64,000 bases of DNA from BJGV01 sp964196335 (GTDB taxonomy: Bacteria; Pseudomonadota; Gammaproteobacteria; Burkholderiales; Nitrosomonadaceae). The translations under genes and the position numbers were made by a program. Shown here piece after piece: positions 37,357-46,353 of the stretch. The notes beneath the pieces are model-generated. The model was given only the letters and a program-made list of their open reading frames with translations. It was not told where the DNA came from and made no database searches. Within the stretch, counting starts at the first letter, position 1; each line of letters opens with the position of its first letter. The stretch spans positions 1,550,001 to 1,614,000 of the forward strand of contig OZ250175.1 of assembly GCA_965238155.1 (NCBI GenBank). Direction: 5' to 3'.

Positions 37357-38493
37357 TTATATCTGATCTTTTCTACTAAACTTTACCAGATTAGACGTAA
37401 GGTCTCCTATAGGCAATAACTGTCTAGTCCATTTATTACCATATTGTGTCAACGTGATCATCTGAGCAGCAAAAACAGGCCATGCATTTATAATCTGGCC
37501 GTTGCCGTTCCATGCATTCCACAAAGAAAATACGGCAGCGGACATCTCTGGTAACATTCTTTCAGTATAAAGATTTAGAAACGCTTCTAGCTTTAGTCGA
37601 TGTGATTGCTCAGCTTGAGGATAAATGTTCCATACAAAGGGCCGTTCCGCCCACTGAGCACGAATAAAAGAATCTTCGCCACGTACAAAATTAATATCAC
37701 ATGCCCAAAGTAGTTGGTCATACTTGTCCTGCTCTAAAAATGGAATAATGCATACTTGCAATTTACCAGACTGCAACATCTGCCCGGCTTTTGGTGAATC
37801 AACACCAAAAAACATACCAATTGCATTATCGATTGAGTGTTGTGGAACCAACACACGTATTGGAAAGTCTGATATAACCCATGCTGACAATAGCTCTTTT
37901 ATTGGTGCGTCATCGTAACAAAATAAGGAAATATATAATTCCCCTTCTCTGCGTGATTGTATGCCTGTCTCCTGCCAAAATAACTCCTGCGAAACATTAT
38001 TAAATGCAATTCGGTCAGGCAATAAATTCTTTTCCAGTAACAAACCCCCTGTACCTCCTACAAAACCTGGAAAGAAAAAATTTTTTGTCAAATGCAAATG
38101 TGGATGAAATGACGGCAGACAGTGACAGTCTAATGTCCAATTCTCGGCACTAAGATACTCAAGATTTATCCAAACTGGCTGCTGTGGTAGATCTGCCATA
38201 GCTAGAATGTAATTATCAGGTAATTTACAGGCAAAAGTCTCAATTACCACGTCAGCAGGCTTGATTCTGGGAAATGGTTGCCGCCAGTAATATATCTCAA
38301 CACCCTGAAGCCACTGCCGCTCTTCATCAACATCTATTGACGGTGCAATCCGGGAAAAGATAGCAAGGTCATCCACCCAAAGCCTTACTTCCAGTCCATG
38401 CTCATTCACTAACTGACGTGCAAGTCTCCAGCAGAAGCCAACATCACCAAAATTATCAACAATGGTACAGAAAATATCCCAACGTAGTTTCAT
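37357..38493 (-). CDS. earP: EarP, EF-P arginine-32 rhamnosyltransferase
   Basis: Transfers L-rhamnose from dTDP-rhamnose to Arg32 of EF-P, which activates it. The protein belongs to the former DUF2331 (GT104) family: WDIFCTIVDNFGDVGFCWR at the N-terminus and GEDSFIRAQWAERPFVWNIYPQ near the C-terminus. With the ATG at 38493 the two catalytic aspartates fall at residues 13 and 17, as in characterised EarP; an upstream TTG would add four residues. About 378 residues. Adjacent and upstream of efp. Confidence 0.94.
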   Translation of the reverse strand: MKLRWDIFCTIVDNFGDVGFCWRLARQLVNEHGLEVRLWVDDLAIFSRIAPSIDVDEERQWLQGVEIYYWRQPFPRIKPADVVIETFACKLPDNYILAMADLPQQPVWINLEYLSAENWTLDCHCLPSFHPHLHLTKNFFFPGFVGGTGGLLLEKNLLPDRIAFNNVSQELFWQETGIQSRREGELYISLFCYDDAPIKELLSAWVISDFPIRVLVPQHSIDNAIGMFFGVDSPKAGQMLQSGKLQVCIIPFLEQDKYDQLLWACDINFVRGEDSFIRAQWAERPFVWNIYPQAEQSHRLKLEAFLNLYTERMLPEMSAAVFSLWNAWNGNGQIINAWPVFAAQMITLTQYGNKWTRQLLPIGDLTSNLVKFSRKDQI

Positions 38494-38634
38494 TGAGCAC
38501 GACAATGATGCCCCCGAATAATCCCTGTAAGACTTCTTTATAAAAGATCTATCTTACTATTTAGCTGTTAATGACAATTACAAAGAATCATAGTCGTTAG
38601 TCATTTTTGCCATCACAAACAGAAAAAATTAAGT

Positions 38635-39810
38635 TCAAGCTTCATCAGGCTCAGGATTCTCTGTGGGTTCCGGTTTAACCCTGCTACCGCTACTTAATAC
38701 AGATTCTTCTTTGGAAGTCTTGCCTGAGATTTTTGGTGTTAGGCACTCCACATCAGCATTTTGCGCACGGTGACGTAATGCATGATCCATCAGAACCAGC
38801 GCCAGCATTGCTTCAGCAATAGGAGTAGCACGAATTCCTACACAGGGATCATGCCTGCCATGAGTTTCTACAATTACAGGCTTTCCAGACTTATCAATCG
38901 ACCGCCGTTCCAAACGGATACTCGAAGTAGGTTTAATGGCAATATTTACAATAATATCCTGTCCTGTTGAGATCCCCCCTAGTATCCCGCCCGCATTATT
39001 ACTAAGAAATCCTTCAGGAGTTATTTCGTCAGAATGTTGAGTCCCTTTTTGTGCAACGCTGGCAAAACCCGCACCAATTTCAATACCTTTTACTGCATTG
39101 ATACTCATCATAGCGTGAGCAATATCTGCATCCAGCCGGTCATAAACAGGCTCACCCCAACCAACTGGTACGTTTTCTGCCACCACAATAATCTTTGCTC
39201 CAACTGAGTCACCAGATTTACGTAATTTTTCCATAAACTCTTCAAGTTGGGACACCATATCAGCATTTGCAGAAAAAAACGGATTACTATTTACCGTATC
39301 CCACTGTTTAAATGGGACTTCTACTGGTCCTAATTGTGCCATGTAGCCACGTATTGAAATACCAAACTTTTCGTACAACCATTTTTTTGCTATGGATGCA
39401 GCAGCTACCCGTACTGCCGTTTCGCGAGCGGAGGCTCGCCCACCACCACGATAATCTCTAATCCCATATTTCTGCCAGTAGGTATAGTCTGCATGCCCGG
39501 GACGAAAAGCTTCCATTATCTTACTGTAGTCTTTACTGCGCTGATCCTCGTTGCGAATTAGTAAGGCCATGGGAGTACCGGTAGTTCTACCCTCGAAAAC
39601 ACCAGAAAGAATCTCCACTGTATCAGATTCTTTTCGCTGAGTTACATAACGAGAAGTGCCGGGTCTGCGTCGGTCCAGTTCCTGCTGAATATCGCCAGAA
39701 GATAATTCCATGCCCGGTGGACAACCGTCTACGACACAGCCAATAGCCGGCCCATGAGATTCACCGAAAGAAGTTACACAAAAAACCTTTCCAATCGTGT
39801 TGCCGGACAT
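38635..39810 (-). CDS. aroC: Chorismate synthase
   Basis: Converts EPSP to chorismate using reduced FMN, the last shared step to aromatic amino acids and folate. Signatures: SFGESHGPAIGCVVDGCPPG, RPGHADYTYWQKYG, YRGGGRASARETAVRVAA and IATRHDPCVG-like GRHDPCVGIRATPIAEAM. The 391-residue protein has a Pro/Glu/Ser-rich C-terminal tail of about 35 residues (from CLTPKISGKTSKEESV on) beyond the usual end. Confidence 0.96.
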   Translation of the reverse strand: MSGNTIGKVFCVTSFGESHGPAIGCVVDGCPPGMELSSGDIQQELDRRRPGTSRYVTQRKESDTVEILSGVFEGRTTGTPMALLIRNEDQRSKDYSKIMEAFRPGHADYTYWQKYGIRDYRGGGRASARETAVRVAAASIAKKWLYEKFGISIRGYMAQLGPVEVPFKQWDTVNSNPFFSANADMVSQLEEFMEKLRKSGDSVGAKIIVVAENVPVGWGEPVYDRLDADIAHAMMSINAVKGIEIGAGFASVAQKGTQHSDEITPEGFLSNNAGGILGGISTGQDIIVNIAIKPTSSIRLERRSIDKSGKPVIVETHGRHDPCVGIRATPIAEAMLALVLMDHALRHRAQNADVECLTPKISGKTSKEESVLSSGSRVKPEPTENPEPDEA

Positions 39811-39867
39811 TTCAACTCACTTATTAAATCAATATATCAATTTTAGCACGAGCAATTAAAAACATAG

Positions 39868-41351
39868 TTACCGGTTTTGCAATATTCTTTGTAACATCTG
39901 CATGCCCCATCCAACACCAAAACCTGTAACGTCGCTACTAACTGCCCCTAATCCACCTGTGTTTCTACTTGCAGAAAGATCCAAATGAATCCATGGAGTT
40001 TTACCAGCAAACCGACTAAGAAAAAGTGCTGCAAGTATATGATCAGCTTCGTGCTCCATTGAACACTGCTTAATGTCAGCAATTGTACTTTTCAGGCCTA
40101 TTTTATAATCTGGATCCATAGGAAACGCCAGAACCCTTTCACCACAAAGTTTTCCTGAAACTACAGCTTGCTGTGCAAGGTTGTCATTATTACTGAAAAA
40201 ACCACTATAGCGTGAACCCAGTGCTACACACATGGTGCCGGTCAGAGTTGCAAAATCTATCATCACATCAGGATTTTGTTTGGTTGCCAGACTCAACGTA
40301 TCCGCCAGCACCATACGCCCTTCGGCATCCGTATTAATAATTTCGATTGTATCTCCGTTTAATGCGGTAACCACGTCGTTTTGCTTATATGCACGAGGGC
40401 CAATATGGTTTTGTGCAATCGCAAGCCAGCAGTCGATATTTACAGCCAGGTTAGCATGAGTTGCTGCGAGAAAATACCCAGAGCCACTGCTGATCCGTTC
40501 ATATCTTCATGCATTCCGTACATGTAGCGTGTCGGTTTAAGGTTATGGCCTCCGGTATCAAAACAAATACCCTTCCCTACCAATGCCACAGTTTTATCTG
40601 AACCTTTAACTGACCTTTGTAGATGAACAATGCCGGCATCTTCTGAATCACTACCCTGAGCTACAGCAATAAATGCGCCTGCGCCCATTTTACGAAGTTT
40701 TCTCAAATCAAACTTCTGGTATTTCCAACCTTCACTATTTGCAAGCTTCTTGACGCGTCTGCAATATAAATCAGGAGTTAATTCATTGGGCGGCAAAACA
40801 GTAAGCTCACGTGCAAGTATATTACCCTCTGCCTTACTACGCAGTAATGCAAAGCCACCAGCATCTTTGTACCCATGCAAAACAATTTTAGCGAGCTCTT
40901 TTCTGTATGGTTTTTTCTTATCAGTTTTTCGTGATGGCAGTATCGAACCATTTACCCATGATACAAATACTGCTAACTCTGCAAGTTCCCTCTTTTCCCT
41001 GGTATCCCCGTAAACACCAATATGAATTTCCTCAGGATTCTCATCTAACAACATTTGTAAAGCTTTGCGTATACAGGTTTGTTGTTCAAAAACAGACTCC
41101 TCCTGATCTACTATGACCCATGCACATAAGGAGCCATTTTCCAAATTGGCGCTAACTGGTACTCCACACATTTCCCTGGGTTTCATTTTGCGCCTCAATA
41201 ACAAGGCCTCTAAGGTATCTTTACCATAGAATGCATGCTTATTCTGAAATTTTCCGTACGATTTATCCCGTTTTGGCAGTACAACTAAAAGTTGATTTAT
41301 TTTGGTAGACTGACTCACAGGTGAGATTTTCTGAATTAATTTTGCAATCAT
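39868..41351 (-). pseudogene. M17 leucyl aminopeptidase family protein, frameshifted
   Basis: A cytosolic metallo-aminopeptidase of family M17. The N-terminal part has KGICFDTGGHNLKP, which carries metal ligands and the catalytic Lys region, and the C-terminal part has the hallmark NTDAEGRMVLADTL plus DFATLTGTMCVALG. The two parts are in different frames. The break lies near 40466-40472: one extra base there would join GIFS to AATHANLAVNIDCW and restore one open frame of about 490 residues. The ATG at 41351 is preceded by AGGA at good spacing. Every catalytic motif survives on one side or the other, so the lesion is recent or a sequence error. Confidence 0.85.
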
Positions 41352-41460
41352 TTGTAACAATCCTGTAAATAATTAACTGGTATTATATACGCCATGTCTC
41401 ATAGACTAATTACAGTTTCTTACATTACTCTTTTTTAATCCTACAATCATTTTCTCTCCC

Positions 41461-42255
41461 ATGCGTCAGTACCTAGAATTAATGCAACATGTTCTTGAAC
41501 AAGGTCATAAGAAATCAGATCGCACCGGAACCGGTACGCTTTCGGTATTTGGCTACCAAATGCGTTTTAACCTGGAGAAAGGCTTTCCACTTGTTACCAC
41601 TAAAAAGTGTCACTTGAAATCTATCATTCATGAATTACTCTGGTTTTTGCAAGGTGGGACGAATATAAAATACCTGAATGACAATGGTGTCTCTATCTGG
41701 AATGAATGGGCGGATGAAAACGGAAATTTAGGTCCTATTTATGGATGCCAATGGCGTTCCTGGCCCAAAACAGACGGGCAGTATGTGGATCAAATTACTC
41801 AGGTAATTAAGCAAATTAAAGAGACTCCTAACTCGCGACGTATGATTATTTCAGCATGGAATGTAGGTGATTTAGATAAAATGAAATTACCACCATGCCA
41901 CGCATTTTTCCAATTTTATGTTGCTGATGGCAAGCTCTCTTGCCAGCTTTATCAACGTAGTGCAGATATTTTTCTTGGCATTCCATTCAATATTGCCTCT
42001 TATGCACTACTTACATTAATGGTGGCACAAAGTTGTAATTTAGAACCAGGTGAGTTCATCCACACTTTGGGTGACGCTCATCTATATCTCAACCATCTTG
42101 ATCAGGCACGGGAACAGCTTTCTCGTCAACCAAGAGAACTACCTTTAATGAAACTAAATCCGGCAGTTCTAAATATTTTAGACTACAACTTCATAGACTT
42201 TACACTGGAAAATTACAATCCTCATCCAATGATTAAAGCCCCAATCGCAGTATGA
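41461..42255 (+). CDS. thyA: Thymidylate synthase
   Basis: Methylates dUMP to dTMP using methylene-tetrahydrofolate. 264 residues as in E. coli ThyA: RTGTGTLSVFGYQMRF, the nucleophile Cys in LPPCHAFFQFYV, QRSADIFLGIPFNIASYALL and GDAHLYLNHLDQ. The stop overlaps the folA start by 4 bases (ATGA), coupling it to dihydrofolate reductase, which recycles its product. Confidence 0.98.
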   Translation: MRQYLELMQHVLEQGHKKSDRTGTGTLSVFGYQMRFNLEKGFPLVTTKKCHLKSIIHELLWFLQGGTNIKYLNDNGVSIWNEWADENGNLGPIYGCQWRSWPKTDGQYVDQITQVIKQIKETPNSRRMIISAWNVGDLDKMKLPPCHAFFQFYVADGKLSCQLYQRSADIFLGIPFNIASYALLTLMVAQSCNLEPGEFIHTLGDAHLYLNHLDQAREQLSRQPRELPLMKLNPAVLNILDYNFIDFTLENYNPHPMIKAPIAV

Positions 42256-42842
42256 AACCGAAAATCGCACTAATCGCGGCAGTAGCGCCTGGCGGTATAA
42301 TTGGATTTGAAAATAAAATGCCCTGGCACTTGCCTCGCGATCTACGCTATTTTAAAAGAACAACTTTAGGACACCCAATTATAATGGGACGCAAAACTTT
42401 TGAATCATTAAAATGTAAAGCGCTCCCAAATCGAAAAAATATAGTAGTAACAAGGAATCACAAATATACAGCACCTGGCTGTGAAGTGGTTTATTCACTC
42501 AAAGAAGCCATTGACATTTCTGGTAACGTAAAAAAGATTTTTATTATCGGCGGGGGACAACTATATGCATCGGCTATTTCATTAGCTGATGAGATACATT
42601 TAACTCAAATTGAAAATAAGAATCGAACTGGTGAATTATTCGAGATATTCAGAGGCGACACGTTTTTCCCGAAAATTAATACCTCTGAGTGGAAAAAAAC
42701 TCACCAAGGACGCCAGTTTCTTGCCACCAAAACAATGCAAGACCTAACTCAAGTAAAAGATAGCGGAATTTACTTCCAACGCTTTATATATACCCGAATA
42801 TCTAAAAAAGATAATGCCGAATTAATTACACAAAAGACCTAA
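42252..42842 (+). CDS. folA: Dihydrofolate reductase
   Basis: NADPH-dependent reduction of dihydrofolate. Recognisable elements: IALIAAVAPGGIIGFENKMPWHLPRDL with the Met20-type loop and the active-site acid, GHPIIMGRKTFESL, and FIIGGGQLYASAI. At 196 residues it is longer than the usual 160-170. Extra residues lie before GDTFFP (around NKNRTGELFEIFR), between WKKTHQ and the final strand, and at the C-terminus. Directly coupled to thyA. Confidence 0.94.
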   Translation: MKPKIALIAAVAPGGIIGFENKMPWHLPRDLRYFKRTTLGHPIIMGRKTFESLKCKALPNRKNIVVTRNHKYTAPGCEVVYSLKEAIDISGNVKKIFIIGGGQLYASAISLADEIHLTQIENKNRTGELFEIFRGDTFFPKINTSEWKKTHQGRQFLATKTMQDLTQVKDSGIYFQRFIYTRISKKDNAELITQKT

Positions 42843-42851
42843 CCTATAATT

Positions 42852-44027
42852 TTATAAAACGACTACATCCGGTAACGGAAAACCATTAAAGTTGCTGGCA
42901 TAAGCAGTAGTATATGCCCCTGCATTAGGAATATAAATGAAATCTCCCTCCTGAATATCTGCCGGTAACATTTCATCGCGCATTAGAATATCAACAGAAT
43001 CACAGGTAGGACCAGCGATAGTCCATGGAATACTCTGTCCCTTGCGATCAGTAAGAATTTCGTAACGCAACCCCTCAGTAATCTCAATGACACCACCAAA
43101 CATTCCTGCATCCCAATACATCCATCTCTTCCCACTGCGGGTAGCAGTTCCTACCACGCGACAGACAAAATAGGCTGAATCAGATACCAGATAACGACCC
43201 GGCTCCGCCATGATACGAATATCCTCCGGCAAATCTGCAATAGCCGCATTCACAATCTCTCCAATTACTTCAATTGAGGGAATGGGTTTAACATAGCGCA
43301 CAGGATATCCGCCGCCTATGTTAAGCAGACGCGGATTTAACCCGACACGACGCATACTGATAAATACCTTTTTAGCACGCTCAATACCTACCTGCCAGTT
43401 TAAAGGATTACGACACTGCGAACCGACATGGAAAGTGACGCCAGCAAGATCAGCCTTAAGCCTTGCAGCCTCAGTAATAATTTCATTTATATCAGAAATA
43501 TGTGTACCAAACTTACCTGCCAGCGGCCAGTCACTACCAATATTAGGGGTATCTATACGCAAATACATTTTTGCATCTGGTTTTATACTTACAATCTTAC
43601 GTAACTCTTCAATGCTGTCCAGCGCATACCACTCAACACCTTTAGATGATGCATATTCTAGGTAAGCCCTCGATTTCATTGGGTTACTGTAATAGATTTC
43701 TTTCGCAGGCACGCCCAGACTAATTAGAAGATCTAGTTCAGAAACAGATGCAATTTCAAAGTTCACATTCTCCTGAATCAATGTTTTTAGCACACGTGGG
43801 TCTGGATTAGCCTTTACCGCATAATGAGGATGTACACGTGGCATTGCAGCTTTGAAACGGTGAGTTTTATCACGGACAATGTTGCTGTCAAGCAACAGGA
43901 AAGGCTTACTATAACTTTTGCTTAAGGCCGCTCGTACATGTTCAAAATCAAGACTAACTTCGGGATGGGTGTCGAATACTACATTTGTCTGTACTTTCTT
44001 TCGTAGAGCTGTGGCGCGCATTTGCAT
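42852..44027 (-). CDS. Ornithine/lysine decarboxylase-like PLP enzyme (alanine racemase fold)
   Basis: A fold type III decarboxylase, most like eukaryotic-type ornithine decarboxylase, the putrescine-forming step of polyamine synthesis. Lys72 in HYAVKANPDPRV is the PLP Schiff-base residue; HVGSQ, NIGGGYP, MAEPGRYLV and the GPTCDSVD segment with the Cys that donates to the neighbouring active site are present. 391 residues. A GGGAGA ribosome site lies before the ATG. Ornithine versus lysine preference cannot be settled by eye. It converges with folA, 9 bases apart. Confidence 0.88.
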   Translation of the reverse strand: MQMRATALRKKVQTNVVFDTHPEVSLDFEHVRAALSKSYSKPFLLLDSNIVRDKTHRFKAAMPRVHPHYAVKANPDPRVLKTLIQENVNFEIASVSELDLLISLGVPAKEIYYSNPMKSRAYLEYASSKGVEWYALDSIEELRKIVSIKPDAKMYLRIDTPNIGSDWPLAGKFGTHISDINEIITEAARLKADLAGVTFHVGSQCRNPLNWQVGIERAKKVFISMRRVGLNPRLLNIGGGYPVRYVKPIPSIEVIGEIVNAAIADLPEDIRIMAEPGRYLVSDSAYFVCRVVGTATRSGKRWMYWDAGMFGGVIEITEGLRYEILTDRKGQSIPWTIAGPTCDSVDILMRDEMLPADIQEGDFIYIPNAGAYTTAYASNFNGFPLPDVVVL

Positions 44028-44501
44028 GAGGGTCTCCCTTCGAGAAACACTACGTTACGGGGATGTGAATGCTGACCAGATCAGCCGGGGCGAAATAGTT
44101 ATTTTTGCTTTTCATAATGATCTTCTCTCCACTAATTAAGTTTTGTAAAATTTAGGCGGATTATAGACTTCATTTCAATGGAATCAAGTCTTTTTTTCAA
44201 ATGAAATAGCAAACGAAATAATTTCACGTAACAGCTATGGAAAATTAACTATTATTCATATGCTTGCAGGAGGACATCCCAGGTAAGGCTTAGGCTTAGG
44301 CTTAGGCTTAGGCTTAGGCTTAGGCTTAGGCTTAGGCTTAGGCTTAGGCTTAGGCTTAGGCTTAGGCTTAGGCTTAGACTTAATTTTAAGTTTTTAGAAT
44401 AGGCTGAAGCTCTCTCTAAAAAGATATATGTAATAATCCTCATATACCTTTTTTATTTCTTTATACTCAACCAAACAGAATAAATCTCACACAAATTAAA
44501 T
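44028..44501. other. 474-base gap between the decarboxylase gene and dcd
   Basis: No credible gene is seen. The stretch holds the GGCTTA hexanucleotide array (44287-44382) and must hold the promoter of the decarboxylase gene, which reads toward lower coordinates. On the minus strand the array would translate as alternating Ser-Leu or Lys-Pro, but no start or ribosome site supports this. Confidence 0.6.
44287..44382. repeat. GGCTTA hexanucleotide tandem array
   Basis: Fifteen perfect GGCTTA copies in a row (44287-44376), followed by one copy with a single change (GACTTA). The minus strand reads TAAGCC repeats. It lies about 260 bases upstream of the decarboxylase start. A perfect short array of this length is prone to slipped-strand copy-number change. 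The unit is six bases, so changes alter spacing by multiples of six without shifting a frame. Confidence 0.97.
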
Positions 44502-45068
44502 CTATATTTTTGGTAAAGTCACACCTTTCTGACCCTGATATTTTCCACCACGATCTTTGTATGATGTTTCACATACTTCATCCGATTCAAAGAATATAAC
44601 CTGCGCCACTCCCTCGTTCGCATAAATTTTGGCAGGGAGTGGTGTAGTATTTGAGAACTCTAACGTTACAAAACCCTCCCACTCCGGTTCAAACGGGGTG
44701 ACATTTACAATAATGCCACAACGAGCATAAGTAGATTTACCAAGGCAGATTGTTAACACATTGCGAGGAATACGGAAATACTCAACTGTTCGAGCTAAAG
44801 CAAAAGAATTGGGTGGAATGATACAAACGTCATTCTTTACATCAACAAATGAATTGGAATCAAAATTCTTAGGATCTACAATTGTAGAGTTTATGTTAGT
44901 AAACAATTTGAATTCGTTCGAGCAACGTATGTCATAACCGTAACTTGAAGTGCCGTAAGAAACTATCTTGTGACCATTAACATGCTTCATTTGATTTGGC
45001 TCGAACGGCTCAATCATGCCTTTCTCTTTTGCCATATGTCGAATCCATCTATCTGATTTTATTGTCAT
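44502..45068 (-). CDS. dcd: dCTP deaminase
   Basis: Deaminates dCTP to dUTP, feeding dUMP to thymidylate synthase. 188 residues, trimeric dUTPase fold: SSYGYDIRCSNEFK, the catalytic Glu segment GFVTLEFSNTTPLPA, and the C-terminal GKYQGQKGVTLPKI. Located 78 bases after mrp. The thyA-folA pair lies nearby on the other strand. Confidence 0.96.
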   Translation of the reverse strand: MTIKSDRWIRHMAKEKGMIEPFEPNQMKHVNGHKIVSYGTSSYGYDIRCSNEFKLFTNINSTIVDPKNFDSNSFVDVKNDVCIIPPNSFALARTVEYFRIPRNVLTICLGKSTYARCGIIVNVTPFEPEWEGFVTLEFSNTTPLPAKIYANEGVAQVIFFESDEVCETSYKDRGGKYQGQKGVTLPKI

Positions 45069-45146
45069 TATATGGGTAAATAAATTATTAATTACAAGTA
45101 TATTCAGCGTAAATTATTTCCGTTTCTCTTATTCTGGTATGCCTGA

Positions 45147-46235
45147 TTAAGTATTCTGAATCACAATATCCGGGAATGAAGAAGAGTGATCCTTTGATAG
45201 CTCCGCCACCTTCACTGCAGTACGACGTGCAATACTACGATAAATTTGTGCTATGTTTCCCTCAGGATCTGCTGCCACAGTAGGATTCCCCGAATCGGTC
45301 TGTTCTCGAATTTTAATATCAAGCGGAAGAGCACCAAGAAATTCGACATCATAATCCTTACACATTTTAGCGCCTCCGCCCTCTCCAAAAATATGCTCAC
45401 TAAAACCACACTTTGAGCAAATATGTGTACTCATATTTTCAACAATACCTATGATGGGAATACCAACTTTCTCAAACATCTTTAATCCTTTGCGGGCATC
45501 TAATAAAGCTATATCCTGCGGTGTCGTAACTATAACAGCACCTGTGACCGGTACTTTCTGCGCAAGTGTCAACTGTATATCACCGGTACCAGGAGGCATG
45601 TCAACGATCAGGTAATCTATATCTCTCCATCGAGTATCATTAAGTAACTGTTGTAGTGCCTGCGTTACCATCGGACCACGCCATACCATAGGTGTTTCTA
45701 TATCAATCAATAATCCAATAGACATGACCTGTATCCCGTGCGCCTCCAGCGGCTCCATATGTTTACCGTCTTGCGATTCAGGCCGGCCACTAATTCCTAA
45801 CATTTGTGGCTGCGAAGGCCCGTAAATATCAGCATCTAAAATCCCAACAGAAGCGCCCTCAGAAGCCAGTGCAAGTGCAAGATTGACTGCGGTTGCAGAT
45901 TTGCCGACCCCTCCTTTTCCAGAAGCCACAGCTATAATATTTTTGACGTCAGGTATGTGCTGTACACCACGCTGCGTTACCCGCGAAATGATTTTACTGG
46001 TGATATTAACCTCTACTTCCCCAATATTTGAAATCATTTTAAGCTTTTCAATGATCTGACTACGAATACTCTCAATTAAGCTTTTAGCCGGATAACTCAA
46101 TATAATATCAAGTGATACATTATTGGAATTTACTCTGATCTCACCCACTTCCCTGCTGGTTACATAATCTTTACCAGTGGTTGGATCAATAATCTCTCTG
46201 AGAACAGACTGTACCTGTAGTTCTGAAATTGTCAC
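45147..46235 (-). CDS. apbC: Mrp/ApbC iron-sulfur cluster carrier ATPase
   Basis: A P-loop NTPase that delivers Fe-S clusters to apoproteins. An N-terminal MIP18-like domain (about 1-85) is followed by the deviant Walker A ASGKGGVGKSATAVNLALA, DADIYGPSQPQ, and the CxxC cluster site in HICSKCGFSEHIFG. I take the GTG at 46235 (MTISELQVQ...) as start because GGAAAGGAA precedes it and homologues begin there; a TTG ten codons earlier is possible. Divergent from metG, the usual arrangement. Confidence 0.94.
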   Translation of the reverse strand: MTISELQVQSVLREIIDPTTGKDYVTSREVGEIRVNSNNVSLDIILSYPAKSLIESIRSQIIEKLKMISNIGEVEVNITSKIISRVTQRGVQHIPDVKNIIAVASGKGGVGKSATAVNLALALASEGASVGILDADIYGPSQPQMLGISGRPESQDGKHMEPLEAHGIQVMSIGLLIDIETPMVWRGPMVTQALQQLLNDTRWRDIDYLIVDMPPGTGDIQLTLAQKVPVTGAVIVTTPQDIALLDARKGLKMFEKVGIPIIGIVENMSTHICSKCGFSEHIFGEGGGAKMCKDYDVEFLGALPLDIKIREQTDSGNPTVAADPEGNIAQIYRSIARRTAVKVAELSKDHSSSFPDIVIQNT

Positions 46236-46353
46236 TTTTTGGTTCCTTTCCCGGTACGCATACAAGCATTGAAAACATTAAATTTTAACAAATATCAGAT
46301 CAGGGCATACAGTTTGTTACAATTTGCATTTGCCAGGTCTCAATAAACAATTA

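Noticed and set aside
44287..44382. Telomere-like DNA or eukaryotic contamination
   Set aside because: The array is internal, flanked by bacterial genes in normal order, and the match to the nematode repeat is six bases only.
44252..44443. Open frame encoding a long Ser-Leu repeat protein over the GGCTTA array
   Set aside because: It is only the translation of the hexanucleotide array. There is no ribosome site or conserved flank, and other frames give Lys-Pro repeats or stops.
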